Source: Caedibacter sp. 38-128 (GTDB lineage: Bacteria > Pseudomonadota > Alphaproteobacteria > Caedimonadales > Caedimonadaceae). Taken from it: 43,561 nt of DNA. The position numbers were made by a program, and so were the translations under genes. A model generated the notes under the pieces. That model had not been told where the DNA came from and made no database searches. It was given only the letters and a program-made list of their open reading frames with translations. Each line of letters starts with the position of its first letter. The stretch's first letter is position 1. Below are positions 9,105-18,724 of the stretch, piece after piece. The stretch is taken from the NCBI GenBank assembly GCA_001898705.1, contig MKUU01000052.1, positions 1 to 43,561 on the forward strand, given 5' to 3'.

Positions 9105-12100
9105 CACAAGCGTCTAATCCGAGGCATATTGCCCTTAATCCAGACTTTAATGTGTGGGTGTCCGCCTCTGCAGGGACGGGAAAAACTAAAATTCTTACAG
9201 ATAGACTTCTTACGTTATTGTTGACAGGCGTTGAACCCCAAAAAATTCTCTGTCTTACTTTTACAAAGGCGGCTGCTGCCGAAATGAAAGAGCGACTTCT
9301 TCAACATACTCTCGAATGGGCAACGTGTTCAGAGGGAAAATTAAAAGAGAGCCTTCATCAATTTTCAGGGATTTCCCCTTCTCAAGAACAGCAGGCCAAA
9401 GCACGTTCCCTTTTTATGAAAATTATAGACGTTACGCCGGGCATCCGCATTACGACAATTCATAGTTTTTGTCAGTCTCTACTGGCCCAATTTCCGGTGG
9501 AAGCAGGCATTACGCCAGCTTTTAAAATTTTGGCAGAGCACGAAAGCCAAGAACTTTTAAAACAAGCTGTTGAAGAGATTCTTGCATTTTCATCAACGTC
9601 TCAAACACTTAAACAGTCGATCATCCTTTTAACAGAGCGTTTACACGTTTCCAATTTTCAAGAAATCATTGAGAGTCTCATTGAACGACCTGAGCGTCTT
9701 CAGAAAGTCTTAAGAGAAGGGCTTGAGGTAGCCTGCCATAGGCTTGAAGAGATTTTTGGGTGTCGTCATACAGATACACTTGAGGATTATCTAAAACAGT
9801 TTTGCGAAGCCCAAAAAGAACGTTTAGATAGTCTAAAAAATGCCAGTTCTTGCCTAATGAAAGGAGGAAAAACAGATATTGCACGCGGTGAAGCCATACA
9901 AGCTTTGACGGCTTTAAAAGGTCCTCTCACGGCAAGAGATTTTGATTCTTATGCAAGCCATTTTTTAACATTAGAAGGGGAAGTTCGTAAAAATTTAGCC
10001 TCTACAGCGGTTTACCAAAATTTTCCGCATGTTTTGGAATTGTTGGCTACAGAAGCCCAGATTCTTCAAGAGGTTTTGCAAAGACAAAAAAGTCTCTTTA
10101 GCATGAAGATGACGGGCGCTTTGTATATCTTGGGCTCAGCGATCTTAGAAAATTATGAGCGTCTTAAAAATGCACGACATTCTCTTGATTATAATGACCT
10201 TATCCAAAAAGCCAAATTGCTTTTGACAGATGCCGAGTTATCAGCTTGGGTATTGTATAAACTTGATGGTGGCTTAGACCACATCCTCATTGATGAAGCG
10301 CAAGATACAAACGATGCGCAGTGGGCTATCATTCAAGCTTTAACAGAAGAATTTTACGCTGGCGTGGGCACGCGATCAACAAGTCGTACTTTATTTGCTG
10401 TCGGTGATCCAAAACAGTCGATTTATAGTTTTCAAGGGACGTCTCCTGCGATTTTTGAAAAAAAGAGCGTCTTTTATCAACAAATGATTCAAGCCGCCCA
10501 AAAGAATTTTTATACTCTTTCGCTTGAAAAATCTTTCCGATCAACGTCAGTTATTTTAAAGGCGGTGAATGCGCTTTGTTCTTATGAAGAGGTCAAGTCC
10601 TCTATCAATATGATGAGCGATCAAGTAAGGCATATCAGCCATCATGAGCATAAGGGAGGGATGGTTGAACTTTGGCCTTTGGTTGAGCTTGAAGATATCG
10701 AAACAACTGGTCGAGAACAATTGAGTATATGTCTTGCCAAGAAAATTAAAAGATTGCTTGATCAAAAAATTTATCTAGAAGTTCAGGAACGTATCATAGA
10801 ACCTTCAGATATCTTGATTCTTCTTCGCGAGAGAAGTTCCTTAATGTCCTCTTTAATTTCTTCCTTGAAAACACAAGGGATTCCTGTTGCAGGGCCAGAT
10901 CGGTTATCACTTTTAAATGAGATTGCAATCCAAGATTTGATTGCTTTAGGAGAGTTTTTATTATTACCAGAAGATGATTTAAATTTGGCATGTGTGCTTA
11001 AAAGCCCGCTTGTGGATTTGGATGAAGAAGACCTTTTCAATCTTGCCTATAATCGCCAAGAAGAAACACTTTGGGGGCGACTTCAAAAAAATTTAAAGTA
11101 TCAGAGTCAGTATATTTTTCTTTCTGAACTTCGGGATAAAGTTGATTTTGTAGGACCTTTTTCTTTGTATTCAGACCTTTTAAACCGTTTAGAAGGTCGT
11201 AAAAAGTTTCATGCCAGATTAGGGGAAGAATGCATTGATGCCATTGAAGAGTTCTTAACCCTTTGTCTAGATTATGAAAATACGCACTGTGCTTCTCTTC
11301 AAGAGTTTTTAACATGGATAAAAGCAACTGATATTGAAGTGAAAAGAGATTTTTCAAAGGCGAATAGTGGTGTTCGAGTGATGACCGTTCATGGAGCGAA
11401 AGGGTTGCAAGCACCAGTTGTAATTTTGGCTGATACGACAACAAAACCTGTATGGCGTGATAAATTCTTGTGGCAAGAAAAGCCAAGCCCCCTTTTATTG
11501 TGGTCTTCTTCTCATGATGAGCTACCACATCATTTGAAAAAAATAAAAGCAACGTTGCAAGCAGAGCAACAGGCTGAATACTGGCGCCTTCTTTATGTTG
11601 CTATGACACGTGCTGAAGAGCATCTTTATATTGCAGGTATTAAGTCTAGAGCTGCAACAAAAGGGGCTTGGTATGAAGTCCTTTCGAGGGCTTTAGAGCC
11701 AATTTCTCAAAAAATAGAATTTAATGATGGCGTTCTCAAAGGTCAAGGGTTGCAACTGTATCAAGGAAGTCAGAAAGACCCAGAAATTGATTTAAATCAT
11801 CCTGTCATAAAAAATAGTCAGTCCTCTTCTCTTCCTGAGTATTTACAAGGTCCTCCTGCGCAAGAAGAATACTCTGAAGCGCTGATTTCTTCTATGATTG
11901 AAGATAATATGCTTAACCAGGAATCTGCAGGTGTGACGCTTCAAGAACAAATTCTTCGTAGATTACTTAAAGAATTACCTCTTTGCGTGTCCGGATTCTA
12001 TGAAGAGGAATCTCAAAGGATTTTTAAATCATATTTTTCTTTTGTTTCTAAAGTATTATTTGAAAAATGCTATAATGCTGCGTTAAATATTATTAATCAT

Positions 12101-12394
12101 CCAATTTTACGTTTTTTGTTTACCGCCGCAACGTATGCTGAAGTCCCTTTTGTAGGGCATTATAAAGGCAAACAAGTCATTGGTCGAATTGATCGAGTTG
12201 TTGTTCAGGATCAAGTTGTGTATGTGATTGTTTACAAAACTGATGCTGTCACATCACAATCTATCGGTGAGATTTCGGATGAAGATAGAAAAAAAATTGA
12301 TATTTATAAAAGGGTTATTCAGAATATTTTCCCCGGTAAAGGTACTAGGGCTTGCCTTTTATGGACTGAGACGCATCAATTAATAGAAATTTGA
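9089..12394 (+). CDS. addA: AddA helicase-nuclease subunit, nuclease site altered
   Basis: AddA is the UvrD-family motor of AddAB. At 1101 residues it has all helicase motifs: SASAGTGKT at 25-33 (Walker A), DEAQD at 402-406 (motif II), VGDPKQSIYSFQG (motif III), GVRVMTVHGAKGLQ (motif V) and LLYVAMTRAEEHLY (motif VI). The C-terminal nuclease domain keeps GRIDR (Asp1035), but the catalytic (D/E)XK step reads IVYKT. Val1048 stands where the family has Asp (usually DYKT or DFKT), and Lys1050 is retained. Val is coded by GTT, one base from the Asp codon GAT. The helicase should work, but the AddA nuclease is probably dead, leaving cutting to AddB. It is translationally coupled to addB. Confidence 0.93.
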   Translation: MATILTQASNPRHIALNPDFNVWVSASAGTGKTKILTDRLLTLLLTGVEPQKILCLTFTKAAAAEMKERLLQHTLEWATCSEGKLKESLHQFSGISPSQEQQAKARSLFMKIIDVTPGIRITTIHSFCQSLLAQFPVEAGITPAFKILAEHESQELLKQAVEEILAFSSTSQTLKQSIILLTERLHVSNFQEIIESLIERPERLQKVLREGLEVACHRLEEIFGCRHTDTLEDYLKQFCEAQKERLDSLKNASSCLMKGGKTDIARGEAIQALTALKGPLTARDFDSYASHFLTLEGEVRKNLASTAVYQNFPHVLELLATEAQILQEVLQRQKSLFSMKMTGALYILGSAILENYERLKNARHSLDYNDLIQKAKLLLTDAELSAWVLYKLDGGLDHILIDEAQDTNDAQWAIIQALTEEFYAGVGTRSTSRTLFAVGDPKQSIYSFQGTSPAIFEKKSVFYQQMIQAAQKNFYTLSLEKSFRSTSVILKAVNALCSYEEVKSSINMMSDQVRHISHHEHKGGMVELWPLVELEDIETTGREQLSICLAKKIKRLLDQKIYLEVQERIIEPSDILILLRERSSLMSSLISSLKTQGIPVAGPDRLSLLNEIAIQDLIALGEFLLLPEDDLNLACVLKSPLVDLDEEDLFNLAYNRQEETLWGRLQKNLKYQSQYIFLSELRDKVDFVGPFSLYSDLLNRLEGRKKFHARLGEECIDAIEEFLTLCLDYENTHCASLQEFLTWIKATDIEVKRDFSKANSGVRVMTVHGAKGLQAPVVILADTTTKPVWRDKFLWQEKPSPLLLWSSSHDELPHHLKKIKATLQAEQQAEYWRLLYVAMTRAEEHLYIAGIKSRAATKGAWYEVLSRALEPISQKIEFNDGVLKGQGLQLYQGSQKDPEIDLNHPVIKNSQSSSLPEYLQGPPAQEEYSEALISSMIEDNMLNQESAGVTLQEQILRRLLKELPLCVSGFYEEESQRIFKSYFSFVSKVLFEKCYNAALNIINHPILRFLFTAATYAEVPFVGHYKGKQVIGRIDRVVVQDQVVYVIVYKTDAVTSQSIGEISDEDRKKIDIYKRVIQNIFPGKGTRACLLWTETHQLIEI

Positions 12395-12529
12395 AAATAT
12401 AAAATAAAATTATTATTTTACAATGGGTTAAATTTATAATCTGCTTGTTCTGTTGATACTATTTGGCTTTTTGTTTCTGTCCATGGTATAACGCCATCAA
12501 GTTAATAACTTTGTATACGAGAGAAACGC

Positions 12530-12994
12530 ATGGCAAACCCTTTGTCTTTTGATGAAAAAATTGTTCGTAAGCTTGCAGAAATCCTTAATGAGACAGGTCT
12601 TTCAGAAATTGAAATTGAGCAAGAAAATAGTCGTTTAAGGGTTGCGCGAAATTTAACTGCTGTGGCGACAGTTGAAGCGCCGACAGTAATGCATGCTCAA
12701 GCTGTTGCATCACCTGTACCTGCTGCTCAAGAAGCAGCACCTGTTGATGTGGCCCGTCATCCTGGAACAGTAAAAGCGCCTATGGTGGGAACGGCTTATG
12801 CGGCTTCTACACCAGGGGCGGAACCTTTTGTGAAGGTGGGGGCAAAAGTAACTCAAGGCCAAACACTTCTTATTATTGAAGCCATGAAGGTTATGAATCA
12901 AATTCGTGCACCTAAAGAGGGAACAGTGAGTCAGATCTTATTTAACGATGGAGACCCTGTTGAATATGATCAACCCTTATTAATCATTGAGTAA
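12530..12994 (+). CDS. accB: Acetyl-CoA carboxylase biotin carboxyl carrier protein
   Basis: AccB carries the biotin arm of acetyl-CoA carboxylase, the first step of fatty acid synthesis. The 154-residue product has an N-terminal helical region, an Ala/Pro/Val-rich flexible linker (about residues 43-78) and a C-terminal biotinyl domain. The biotinylation motif EAMKVMNQI has its target Lys at residue 120. The thumb-type insert common in AccB ([14 protein letters not shown]) is also visible. GAGAGAAACGC before ATG 12530 serves as ribosome-binding site. It is followed after 5 bases by accC, forming the usual accBC operon. The 135-bp gap after addA suggests its own promoter, but I could not pick a convincing one. 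Confidence 0.96.
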   Translation: MANPLSFDEKIVRKLAEILNETGLSEIEIEQENSRLRVARNLTAVATVEAPTVMHAQAVASPVPAAQEAAPVDVARHPGTVKAPMVGTAYAASTPGAEPFVKVGAKVTQGQTLLIIEAMKVMNQIRAPKEGTVSQILFNDGDPVEYDQPLLIIE

Positions 12995-12999
12995 GCAAA

Positions 13000-14358
13000 A
13001 TGTTTAAGAAAATTCTAATTGCAAATCGCGGTGAAATTGCTCTTCGCGTGCTGAGGGCTTGTCGAGAGATGGGAATTGGTACGGTTGCGATTCATTCAAC
13101 GGCAGATGCAAACTCGATGCATGTCCGTTTAGCGGATGAAAGTCTTTGTATTGGGCCAGCTCCAGCTAAAGGAAGCTATCTCAATATGCCGGCCATTATT
13201 TCAGCGGCGACAATCGCCGGTGTTGATGCGATTCATCCAGGTGTAGGTTTTCTTTCTGAAAATTATGAATTTGCTCAAATGGTTGAGGAGCATGGTTTCA
13301 CTTTTATTGGTCCTAGTGCAGAACACACGCGCATTATGGGAGATAAAATTACAGCAAAAAATGCTGTGAAAGCTTTGGGGATTCCGGTGGTTCCTGGCTC
13401 AGATGGTCCTATTGCTTCTGATGAAGAGGGGCTTGCTTTTGCAAAGCTGATTGGTCTTCCAGTGCTTATTAAAGCTGCAGGTGGCGGCGGTGGTAAGGGT
13501 ATGCAGGTTGTTCGTCGCTTAGAAGACATTCCGGAAGCGCTCTCGATTGCACGCAGTGAAGCCAAAGCTAACTTCGGCAATGACCAAGTTTTTATGGAAA
13601 AATATCTTGAAACGCCTCGCCATATTGAAATTCAAGTTCTTGCTGATAATTATGGCAATGCAATTCATTTAGGGGAGCGAGACTGCTCTATCCAAAGACG
13701 TCACCAGAAAGTCTGGGAAGAAGCAAATTCTCCAGCTATTAGCCCCCAGCAACGTCATGAACTTGGTACGCTCGTTGCTAAAGCGGTAAGTGCTATGGGA
13801 TATCGGGGTGTTGGGACGTTTGAGTTTCTTTATGAAAACGGTCAATTCTATTTTATCGAAACCAACACGCGTCTTCAGGTCGAGCACCCCATCACAGAGA
13901 TGGTTACTGGCGTTGATCTAGTCTATGAACAAATTAAGGTTGCAGCAGGCGAAAAACTGACCTTAACCCAAGAGGATATTCGTTTCAAAGGGCATGCGAT
14001 TGAATGTCGGATCAATGCTGAAGATCCTGAAACCTTTATTCCAAGTCCTGGAAAGGTTACGAATTATCATGCTCCTGGAGGCTTACATGTGCGGGTTGAT
14101 AGCCATCTTTATAATGGATATACCGTTCCACCTCATTACGATAGCTTAGTCTCAAAACTCATCGTGTATGGGGAGAATCGTCAGGCTTGTTTGATGCGTT
14201 TAAAGCGGGCACTTCAAGAATATGTTATCGGGGGTATCCAGACCAATTTAGCTCTACACCAAAAATTAGCGAATCATCCTGACGTTATTGCAGGTAATTA
14301 TGACATTCATTGGTTGGAAGGCATGCTTGCAGAACAACAAAAGCTGAAAGCAGCTTAA
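13000..14358 (+). CDS. accC: Acetyl-CoA carboxylase biotin carboxylase subunit
   Basis: AccC uses ATP and bicarbonate to carboxylate the biotin of AccB. The 452-residue protein has the N-terminal signature [14 protein letters not shown] and the ATP-grasp glycine loop GGGGGKGM at residues 161-168. It also has the catalytic region with [11 protein letters not shown], the [13 protein letters not shown] ligand segment, and the EDP.TF.PSPG motif of the C-terminal domain. One unusual residue: the HPGYGFLSEN motif reads [10 protein letters not shown] (Val82). It is encoded directly behind accB. Its stop codon overlaps that of the convergent ispA gene within the four bases TTAA (14355-14358), so there is no terminator between the two. 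Confidence 0.96.
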   Translation: MFKKILIANRGEIALRVLRACREMGIGTVAIHSTADANSMHVRLADESLCIGPAPAKGSYLNMPAIISAATIAGVDAIHPGVGFLSENYEFAQMVEEHGFTFIGPSAEHTRIMGDKITAKNAVKALGIPVVPGSDGPIASDEEGLAFAKLIGLPVLIKAAGGGGGKGMQVVRRLEDIPEALSIARSEAKANFGNDQVFMEKYLETPRHIEIQVLADNYGNAIHLGERDCSIQRRHQKVWEEANSPAISPQQRHELGTLVAKAVSAMGYRGVGTFEFLYENGQFYFIETNTRLQVEHPITEMVTGVDLVYEQIKVAAGEKLTLTQEDIRFKGHAIECRINAEDPETFIPSPGKVTNYHAPGGLHVRVDSHLYNGYTVPPHYDSLVSKLIVYGENRQACLMRLKRALQEYVIGGIQTNLALHQKLANHPDVIAGNYDIHWLEGMLAEQQKLKAA

Positions 14359-15245
14359 GCGCGGCGAGTTAAAAGAGCGCGCGCTGCCTTTTCAAGCTTG
14401 GAAGAAGAAAGCCCGATCTTTTGCAGCGCCTGCAAGGCGTTTTCAACTTCTTCTTCAGCGCGTGCGTGGGCTCCTTCGATTCCTAGAAGCTTTACAAAGG
14501 TTGCTTTGTTCGCGTCTTGGTCAATGCCAGTTGATTTTCCGACTTTTTCGGCCGATTCTTCATAATCAAGCAAATCATCTGTAATCTGAAAAGCAAGGCC
14601 TAAGTGAGTCCCAAAGCTACGAACTTTTTTTATAATGTCAGCGCCTTGGTTCCCCAAGATAGCGGCTGCTTCACAAGAAAAAACAAGAAGAGCACCTGTT
14701 TTAAGAGATTGCATACGTTGAATTTCATCCATATTAAATTTTTGTGTTTCTCCAAGAAGGTCCAACATTTGTCCTCCCATCATTCCTTGTGAACCACATG
14801 CTTCTGCGAGCGCTATAATTAAGCGTAGACGTATGCTTGGATCTGGATGAGTATTCTCCATGCTTAGCAACTGAAATGCTGCTGTAAGGAGGGAATTTCC
14901 CGCAAGAAGAGCGGTTGCTTCGTCAAACTTAAGATGGGTGGTCGGTTGCCCGCGTCTTAAGGCGGCATCGTCCATACAAGGCAAATCATCATGAACAAGA
15001 GAATAAGCATTAACGAACTCAAGTGCAACGGCGACCTGAAGAAGTTGTGTCTCAGGAACACCAAAAGCTTGGCCAAATTCTAAAAGTAAAAAGCTGCGAA
15101 AGCGTTTCCCAGGTGAAAGAGCGCTATACTCCATGGCTTTGTAAAGGCGGTCTGGTGTATTACTCTGAAATATTGCAAGAATGTTTTTCAGGCTTTCATC
15201 AACTTTAAGGCGTGTTTCTTGAAGTAAGAATGTTAGCTCTTCCAC
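14355..15245 (-). CDS. ispA: Polyprenyl diphosphate synthase (farnesyl/geranyl type)
   Basis: This all-helical short-chain prenyltransferase condenses IPP with allylic diphosphates, supplying precursors for undecaprenyl phosphate and quinones. In 296 residues the first aspartate-rich motif reads DDLPCMDD (86-93), with the extra two residues between aspartates typical of bacterial FPP/GGPP synthases. The second motif is DDLLDYE (223-229). The start is GTG, with AAGG about nine bases upstream. It follows xseB by 17 bases; xseB-ispA (often with dxs) is a common bacterial operon, but dxs is not present here. Product chain length cannot be fixed from sequence; FPP is most likely. Confidence 0.93.
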   Translation of the reverse strand: MEELTFLLQETRLKVDESLKNILAIFQSNTPDRLYKAMEYSALSPGKRFRSFLLLEFGQAFGVPETQLLQVAVALEFVNAYSLVHDDLPCMDDAALRRGQPTTHLKFDEATALLAGNSLLTAAFQLLSMENTHPDPSIRLRLIIALAEACGSQGMMGGQMLDLLGETQKFNMDEIQRMQSLKTGALLVFSCEAAAILGNQGADIIKKVRSFGTHLGLAFQITDDLLDYEESAEKVGKSTGIDQDANKATFVKLLGIEGAHARAEEEVENALQALQKIGLSSSKLEKAARALLTRRA

Positions 15246-15262
15246 TTTTAAATGCCTTGTTT

Positions 15263-15508
15263 TTAAAGTTCATCTTCAAGGGTTGAACGTTCTAAGGAAA
15301 GTGTGCCATCAGGCGAAAAAATGATTTGATCCACTTTTAGTTTAGCTTCTTTCAGAAGATTCTCACAATGCGTGCGCAAAATAGCACCTCTTTCGTAATT
15401 CTTAATAGCTTCATCGAGAGGAAGGCGGCCTTCTTCAAGCTTGCGAACGATGCTTTCAAGCTCACGCATAGCTTCTTCAAACGGGAGATTAGAGAGTTCA
15501 GTAGTCAT
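15263..15508 (-). CDS. xseB: Exodeoxyribonuclease VII small subunit
   Basis: XseB is the small helical subunit of exonuclease VII, which binds multiply to XseA and degrades single-stranded DNA. The 81-residue length is typical. The core motif is clear: LPFEEAMRELESIVRKLEEG followed by LPLDEAIKNYERG, then a helix ending in a short acidic tail. AAGG lies about seven bases before the ATG. It is the first gene of an xseB-ispA pair. Upstream, in the 84-bp gap to etfA, a direct repeat ACTCTTAAAA occurs twice on the minus strand. Confidence 0.95.
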   Translation of the reverse strand: MTTELSNLPFEEAMRELESIVRKLEEGRLPLDEAIKNYERGAILRTHCENLLKEAKLKVDQIIFSPDGTLSLERSTLEDEL

Positions 15509-15592
15509 TATCTAGCCTTACTTTTTATTATTAATAATCTACGCCAAAAGCTTTTAAGAGTCATCTTAAGTTTTTAAGAGTTTAGCGATAGA

Positions 15593-16552
15593 TTAGACAT
15601 TCCCAGAAGCTTTTTGGTTTTCTAAGAGTGAAATAAATTGAGGAACAAGCTCGAAGATATCGCCAACAAGGCCATAATCGGCGACTTGAAAAATGGGGGC
15701 TTCTTCATCCTTGTTGATTGCGACAATCACTTTACTGTCTTTCATGCCGGCTAAATGCTGAATTGCTCCGGATATTCCAAGTGCGATATAGAGATCAGGC
15801 GCAACAACCTTCCCTGTTTGGCCGACTTGATAATCATTAGGCGCAAAGCCAGCATCAACAGCGGCTCGAGAGGCACCAATAGCGGCGTTCAATTTGTCCG
15901 CAAGTTGCTCTACAAGCGCGAAATTCTCTTTGCTTCCTAAAGCTCTTCCCCCAGAGACAACAATCCTCGCAGCGGTCAATTCTGGGCGTTCTGAAGGCAC
16001 TTCAATCCGCTCAACAAAGGCAGAAAGTTCAGTTGTCGAAAGTGAGAGGGATATTTTTTCAACCGGGGCTAGTTTTTTTCCTTTTTCAGCAGGCGAAAAT
16101 GCTGTGGACCTGATGGTCGCAACCTTAATGGAATCGGTCGATTTTATGGTTGCTAAAGCATTTCCTGCATAAATTGGCCGGATGAAAGTGTCTGGAGTTT
16201 CAATCGCAATAACATCTGAGAGTTGTGCAACATCTAAAAGAGCAGCTGCACGGGGTAAGCAGTTTTTTCCAAACGCAGAGGCTGGCGCAAGAATGTGTGT
16301 ATAATTTTTACCAAGCGTTGCAATAAGCTCAGACAGGGGTTCAGCAAGATTTTGGCTAAGGGCAGGATGTTCTGCATAAAGAATACGTTCAATACCTGAG
16401 ATAGAAGCTGCTTCTTGAACAATAGAATCAATCTTAGTGCCGGCTACCAGAAGATCTATGGTTGTTGAAATTTTTTGAGCTGCGGCAATCGTATTCAATG
16501 TTGAAGGTTTTAAGATCCGATTATCATGTTCAGCAATAACAAGAATGTTCAT
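15593..16552 (-). CDS. etfA: Electron transfer flavoprotein alpha subunit
   Basis: EtfA with EtfB forms the FAD-containing soluble carrier that takes electrons from acyl-CoA dehydrogenases to ETF-quinone oxidoreductase. The 319-residue length is standard. The C-terminal FAD-binding half carries the family signature SRAAVDAGFAPNDYQVGQTGK (written here only to identify it; positions roughly 235-255). It is followed by YIALGISGAIQH and INKDEEAPIF. The ATG begins immediately after the etfB stop codon (TAG then ATG), so the pair is translated from one mRNA. The order etfB-etfA is the usual one. Confidence 0.96.
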   Translation of the reverse strand: MNILVIAEHDNRILKPSTLNTIAAAQKISTTIDLLVAGTKIDSIVQEAASISGIERILYAEHPALSQNLAEPLSELIATLGKNYTHILAPASAFGKNCLPRAAALLDVAQLSDVIAIETPDTFIRPIYAGNALATIKSTDSIKVATIRSTAFSPAEKGKKLAPVEKISLSLSTTELSAFVERIEVPSERPELTAARIVVSGGRALGSKENFALVEQLADKLNAAIGASRAAVDAGFAPNDYQVGQTGKVVAPDLYIALGISGAIQHLAGMKDSKVIVAINKDEEAPIFQVADYGLVGDIFELVPQFISLLENQKASGNV

Positions 16553-17302
16553 CTAGATTACCTTTGCTTCTTGTATCAAGTGTTCAACTAAGTCTTGAAC
16601 ATCTTTGACTTTAATGCCCACTTTACGCTTTGCAGGTTCACTTACTTTAAGGATTTGTTGGCGCGATGTAATATCAATTCCTAACTCGCTGATTTTAAGC
16701 GTTTCCAAAGGCTTTTGTTTTGCTTTCATAATATTTGGAAGTTTAGGATAACGAGGGGTATTTAAGCGAAGATCCGTAGTTATAACAGCAGGGAGCTTAA
16801 GTCGAAGTTTTTCGAGGCCACCATCGACTTCCCGTGTAACGACAGCATGATCACTTTCCAGTTTTAGTTCTGAAATAAAAGTTCCTTGGGGCCATCCTAA
16901 AAGGCCTGCGAGCATTTGTCCTGTTTGATTACAGTCATCGTCAATTGCTTGTTTTCCTAAAATAATAAGGTCGGGTTTTTCGCGTTCAGCAATTGATTTG
17001 AGCACATGAGCAACGGCCAATGGTTCAAGAGATTGTTCAGTCTCAACAAGAATACTGCGGTCGGCACCTAAAGCCATTGCCGATCGTAAAATGTCTTGGC
17101 AAGCAGGCGAGCCGATAGAAATGGTGACAAGTTCTGAGGCAGTTCCTGCTTCACGCAGCCTGACGCCTTCTTCAACGGCAATTTCGTCAAAGGGATTCAT
17201 GCTCATTTTAAGATTATTGAGCTCTACCCCTGTTTGGTCAGGGTTAACACGGACTTTAACGTTGTAATCAACCACCCGTTTAATAGCGATAAGAATTTTC
17301 AT
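16553..17302 (-). CDS. etfB: Electron transfer flavoprotein beta subunit
   Basis: EtfB is the AMP-binding partner of EtfA. At 249 residues it matches the family length. It begins MKILIAIKRVVDYNVKVRV and shows the typical NPFDEIAVEEGVRLRE segment, LGKQAIDDDCNQTGQMLA (AMP site) and the C-terminal AKRKVGIKV docking region. It is the promoter-proximal gene of etfBA; a near-consensus sigma70 promoter is visible at 17339-17367. The presence of ETF implies beta-oxidation or amino acid-linked dehydrogenases elsewhere in the genome. Confidence 0.96.
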   Translation of the reverse strand: MKILIAIKRVVDYNVKVRVNPDQTGVELNNLKMSMNPFDEIAVEEGVRLREAGTASELVTISIGSPACQDILRSAMALGADRSILVETEQSLEPLAVAHVLKSIAEREKPDLIILGKQAIDDDCNQTGQMLAGLLGWPQGTFISELKLESDHAVVTREVDGGLEKLRLKLPAVITTDLRLNTPRYPKLPNIMKAKQKPLETLKISELGIDITSRQQILKVSEPAKRKVGIKVKDVQDLVEHLIQEAKVI

Positions 17303-17338
17303 TGCTTTTATTAAGTTACTTTATTGTTTCTATTCTTA

Positions 17339-17367
17339 ATTAAACGTTGGAATTATAGTGATGTCAA
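17339..17367 (-). promoter_or_regulatory. Sigma70-type promoter of etfBA
   Basis: Read on the minus strand there is TTGACA (17362-17367), a 17-base spacer and TTTAAT (17339-17344). The -10 box ends 36 bases before the etfB start codon. A second TATAAT-like hexamer lies inside the spacer but has no -35 at a useful distance. Confidence 0.6.
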
Positions 17368-17394
17368 GGTTGTGTCCCTGGAATCTCAATTTGT

Positions 17395-18663
17395 TTAAAC
17401 TTTTTGAAGCTTCAAAAGAGCATGCCGTTTCTTACCCGCTGAAAGCTTAAGATAATCTTTGTCCTTAAAATCGTTTAAATTTAATAAGAGAGATTCGTTT
17501 GTAATGCTTTGATCATCTATGCGAGCGCCTCCGCCTCGAATAAGTCGGCGCCCTTCACCATTGCTTTCAGCAAGGCCACCTAGACGAAAAGCTTCGTAAA
17601 CTGGAAGGCCTTGAGAAAGAAGACTTTCTTCAATAAAGACGGTTGGAATAGCAGAATCTAAAATATTCCCTTCGGGATGTTCAAAAAGATTTTTAGCCGT
17701 TTTGCGTGCATCCAAAACAGCATTTTCTCCATGACAAAGTCGAGTTGCTTCGTCGGCTAGAATCTTTTTAGCTTCGTTTATCTCTGCATCTTTAAGTTTT
17801 TCAAGTCGTTCAATTTCTGGAAGTGGTAGATCTGTAAAGAGCCTTAGAAAGCGGCCAACATCACGATCGGCTGTATTGCGCCAATATTGCCAGAAGTTGT
17901 AAGGAGACAATAAGCTTTCTTCAAGCCAAATAGCGCCTTGTGCGGTTTTCCCCATTTTAGCACCTGAAGCTGTGGTAATGAGTGGAGATGTTAAACCAAA
18001 AGCTTCTTGTTGAGTAAGACGACGGATCAGATCAACGCCGCTTATAATGTTGCCCCATTGATCTGCGCCCCCCATTTGCATCTTAATGCCATAACGACGA
18101 TGGAGTTCAAAGAAATCAAAAGCTTGCAAGATCATATAGTTAAATTCAAGAAAGCTGAGGGATTGTTCTCTTTCCAAACGTTGCCGTACGCTATCAAACG
18201 TCAGCATGCGATTAATTGAGAAATGACGCCCATAATCTCTTAAAAAATCGAGATAATTGAGATCATTAAGCCAATCTGCATTATTCACCATGATAGCATC
18301 TGTTGGACCATCTCCAAAGGTGAGATATTTAGCAAAGATTTTTTTAATGCTTTCAAGATTTTCTGAGATTTTTGTTTCGTCAAGGACTTGACGCATTTCA
18401 TCTTTGCCGGAGGGGTCGCCAATACGGGTTGTACCGCCGCCCATAAGAACAATTGGTTTATGGCCTGAACGTTGTAAAAGCCGGAGACGCATGATTTGCA
18501 CAAGATTACCAACATGTAAACTTTTAGCGGTTGCATCGAATCCAAGATAAGCAACGACAATTTGAGAATTAAGGAGCTGATCTAACCCTTCTAAATCAGT
18601 TCCTTGATGGATAAAACCTCGGGCGTGAGATTCTTTTAAAAATTCTGAGGAAAACGGCTTCAT
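17395..18663 (-). CDS. tyrS: Tyrosyl-tRNA synthetase
   Basis: This is a class I synthetase charging tRNA-Tyr. The 422-residue length is that of bacterial TyrRS. The HIGH equivalent is HVGN at 50-53 inside [15 protein letters not shown]. The tyrosine and adenylate site has MGGADQWGN near 197-205, and the KMSKS loop reads KMGKT at 236-240, as in most TyrRS. The C-terminal S4-like RNA-binding domain ends the protein ([15 protein letters not shown]). Its own promoter probably overlaps the 3' end of the upstream glucosaminidase gene (18693-18724). Confidence 0.96.
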   Translation of the reverse strand: MKPFSSEFLKESHARGFIHQGTDLEGLDQLLNSQIVVAYLGFDATAKSLHVGNLVQIMRLRLLQRSGHKPIVLMGGGTTRIGDPSGKDEMRQVLDETKISENLESIKKIFAKYLTFGDGPTDAIMVNNADWLNDLNYLDFLRDYGRHFSINRMLTFDSVRQRLEREQSLSFLEFNYMILQAFDFFELHRRYGIKMQMGGADQWGNIISGVDLIRRLTQQEAFGLTSPLITTASGAKMGKTAQGAIWLEESLLSPYNFWQYWRNTADRDVGRFLRLFTDLPLPEIERLEKLKDAEINEAKKILADEATRLCHGENAVLDARKTAKNLFEHPEGNILDSAIPTVFIEESLLSQGLPVYEAFRLGGLAESNGEGRRLIRGGGARIDDQSITNESLLLNLNDFKDKDYLKLSAGKKRHALLKLQKV

Positions 18664-18692
18664 GCCTGCACAAACCTTCTTTTTAAGTTCTC

Positions 18693-18724
18693 TTTATAGA
18701 GAAGAGAATAAGGTTGTTTGTCAA
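18693..18724 (-). promoter_or_regulatory. Possible tyrS promoter
   Basis: On the minus strand a perfect TTGACA (18719-18724) overlaps the stop of the upstream gene and is followed by TATAAA (18693-18698). The 20-base spacer is longer than ideal, so the call is tentative. A 6-bp inverted repeat (TTCTCT/AGAGAA) spans the -10 region. Confidence 0.35.

Noticed and set aside
11037-11552. 171-codon open frame on the minus strand inside addA
   Set aside because: It lies entirely within a well-supported gene, has no recognisable domain and no ribosome-binding site; it is a shadow frame.
12400-12420. AT-only inverted repeat after addA as a terminator
   Set aside because: TAAAATAA/TTATTTTA contains no G-C pairs and is expected by chance in such AT-rich sequence.
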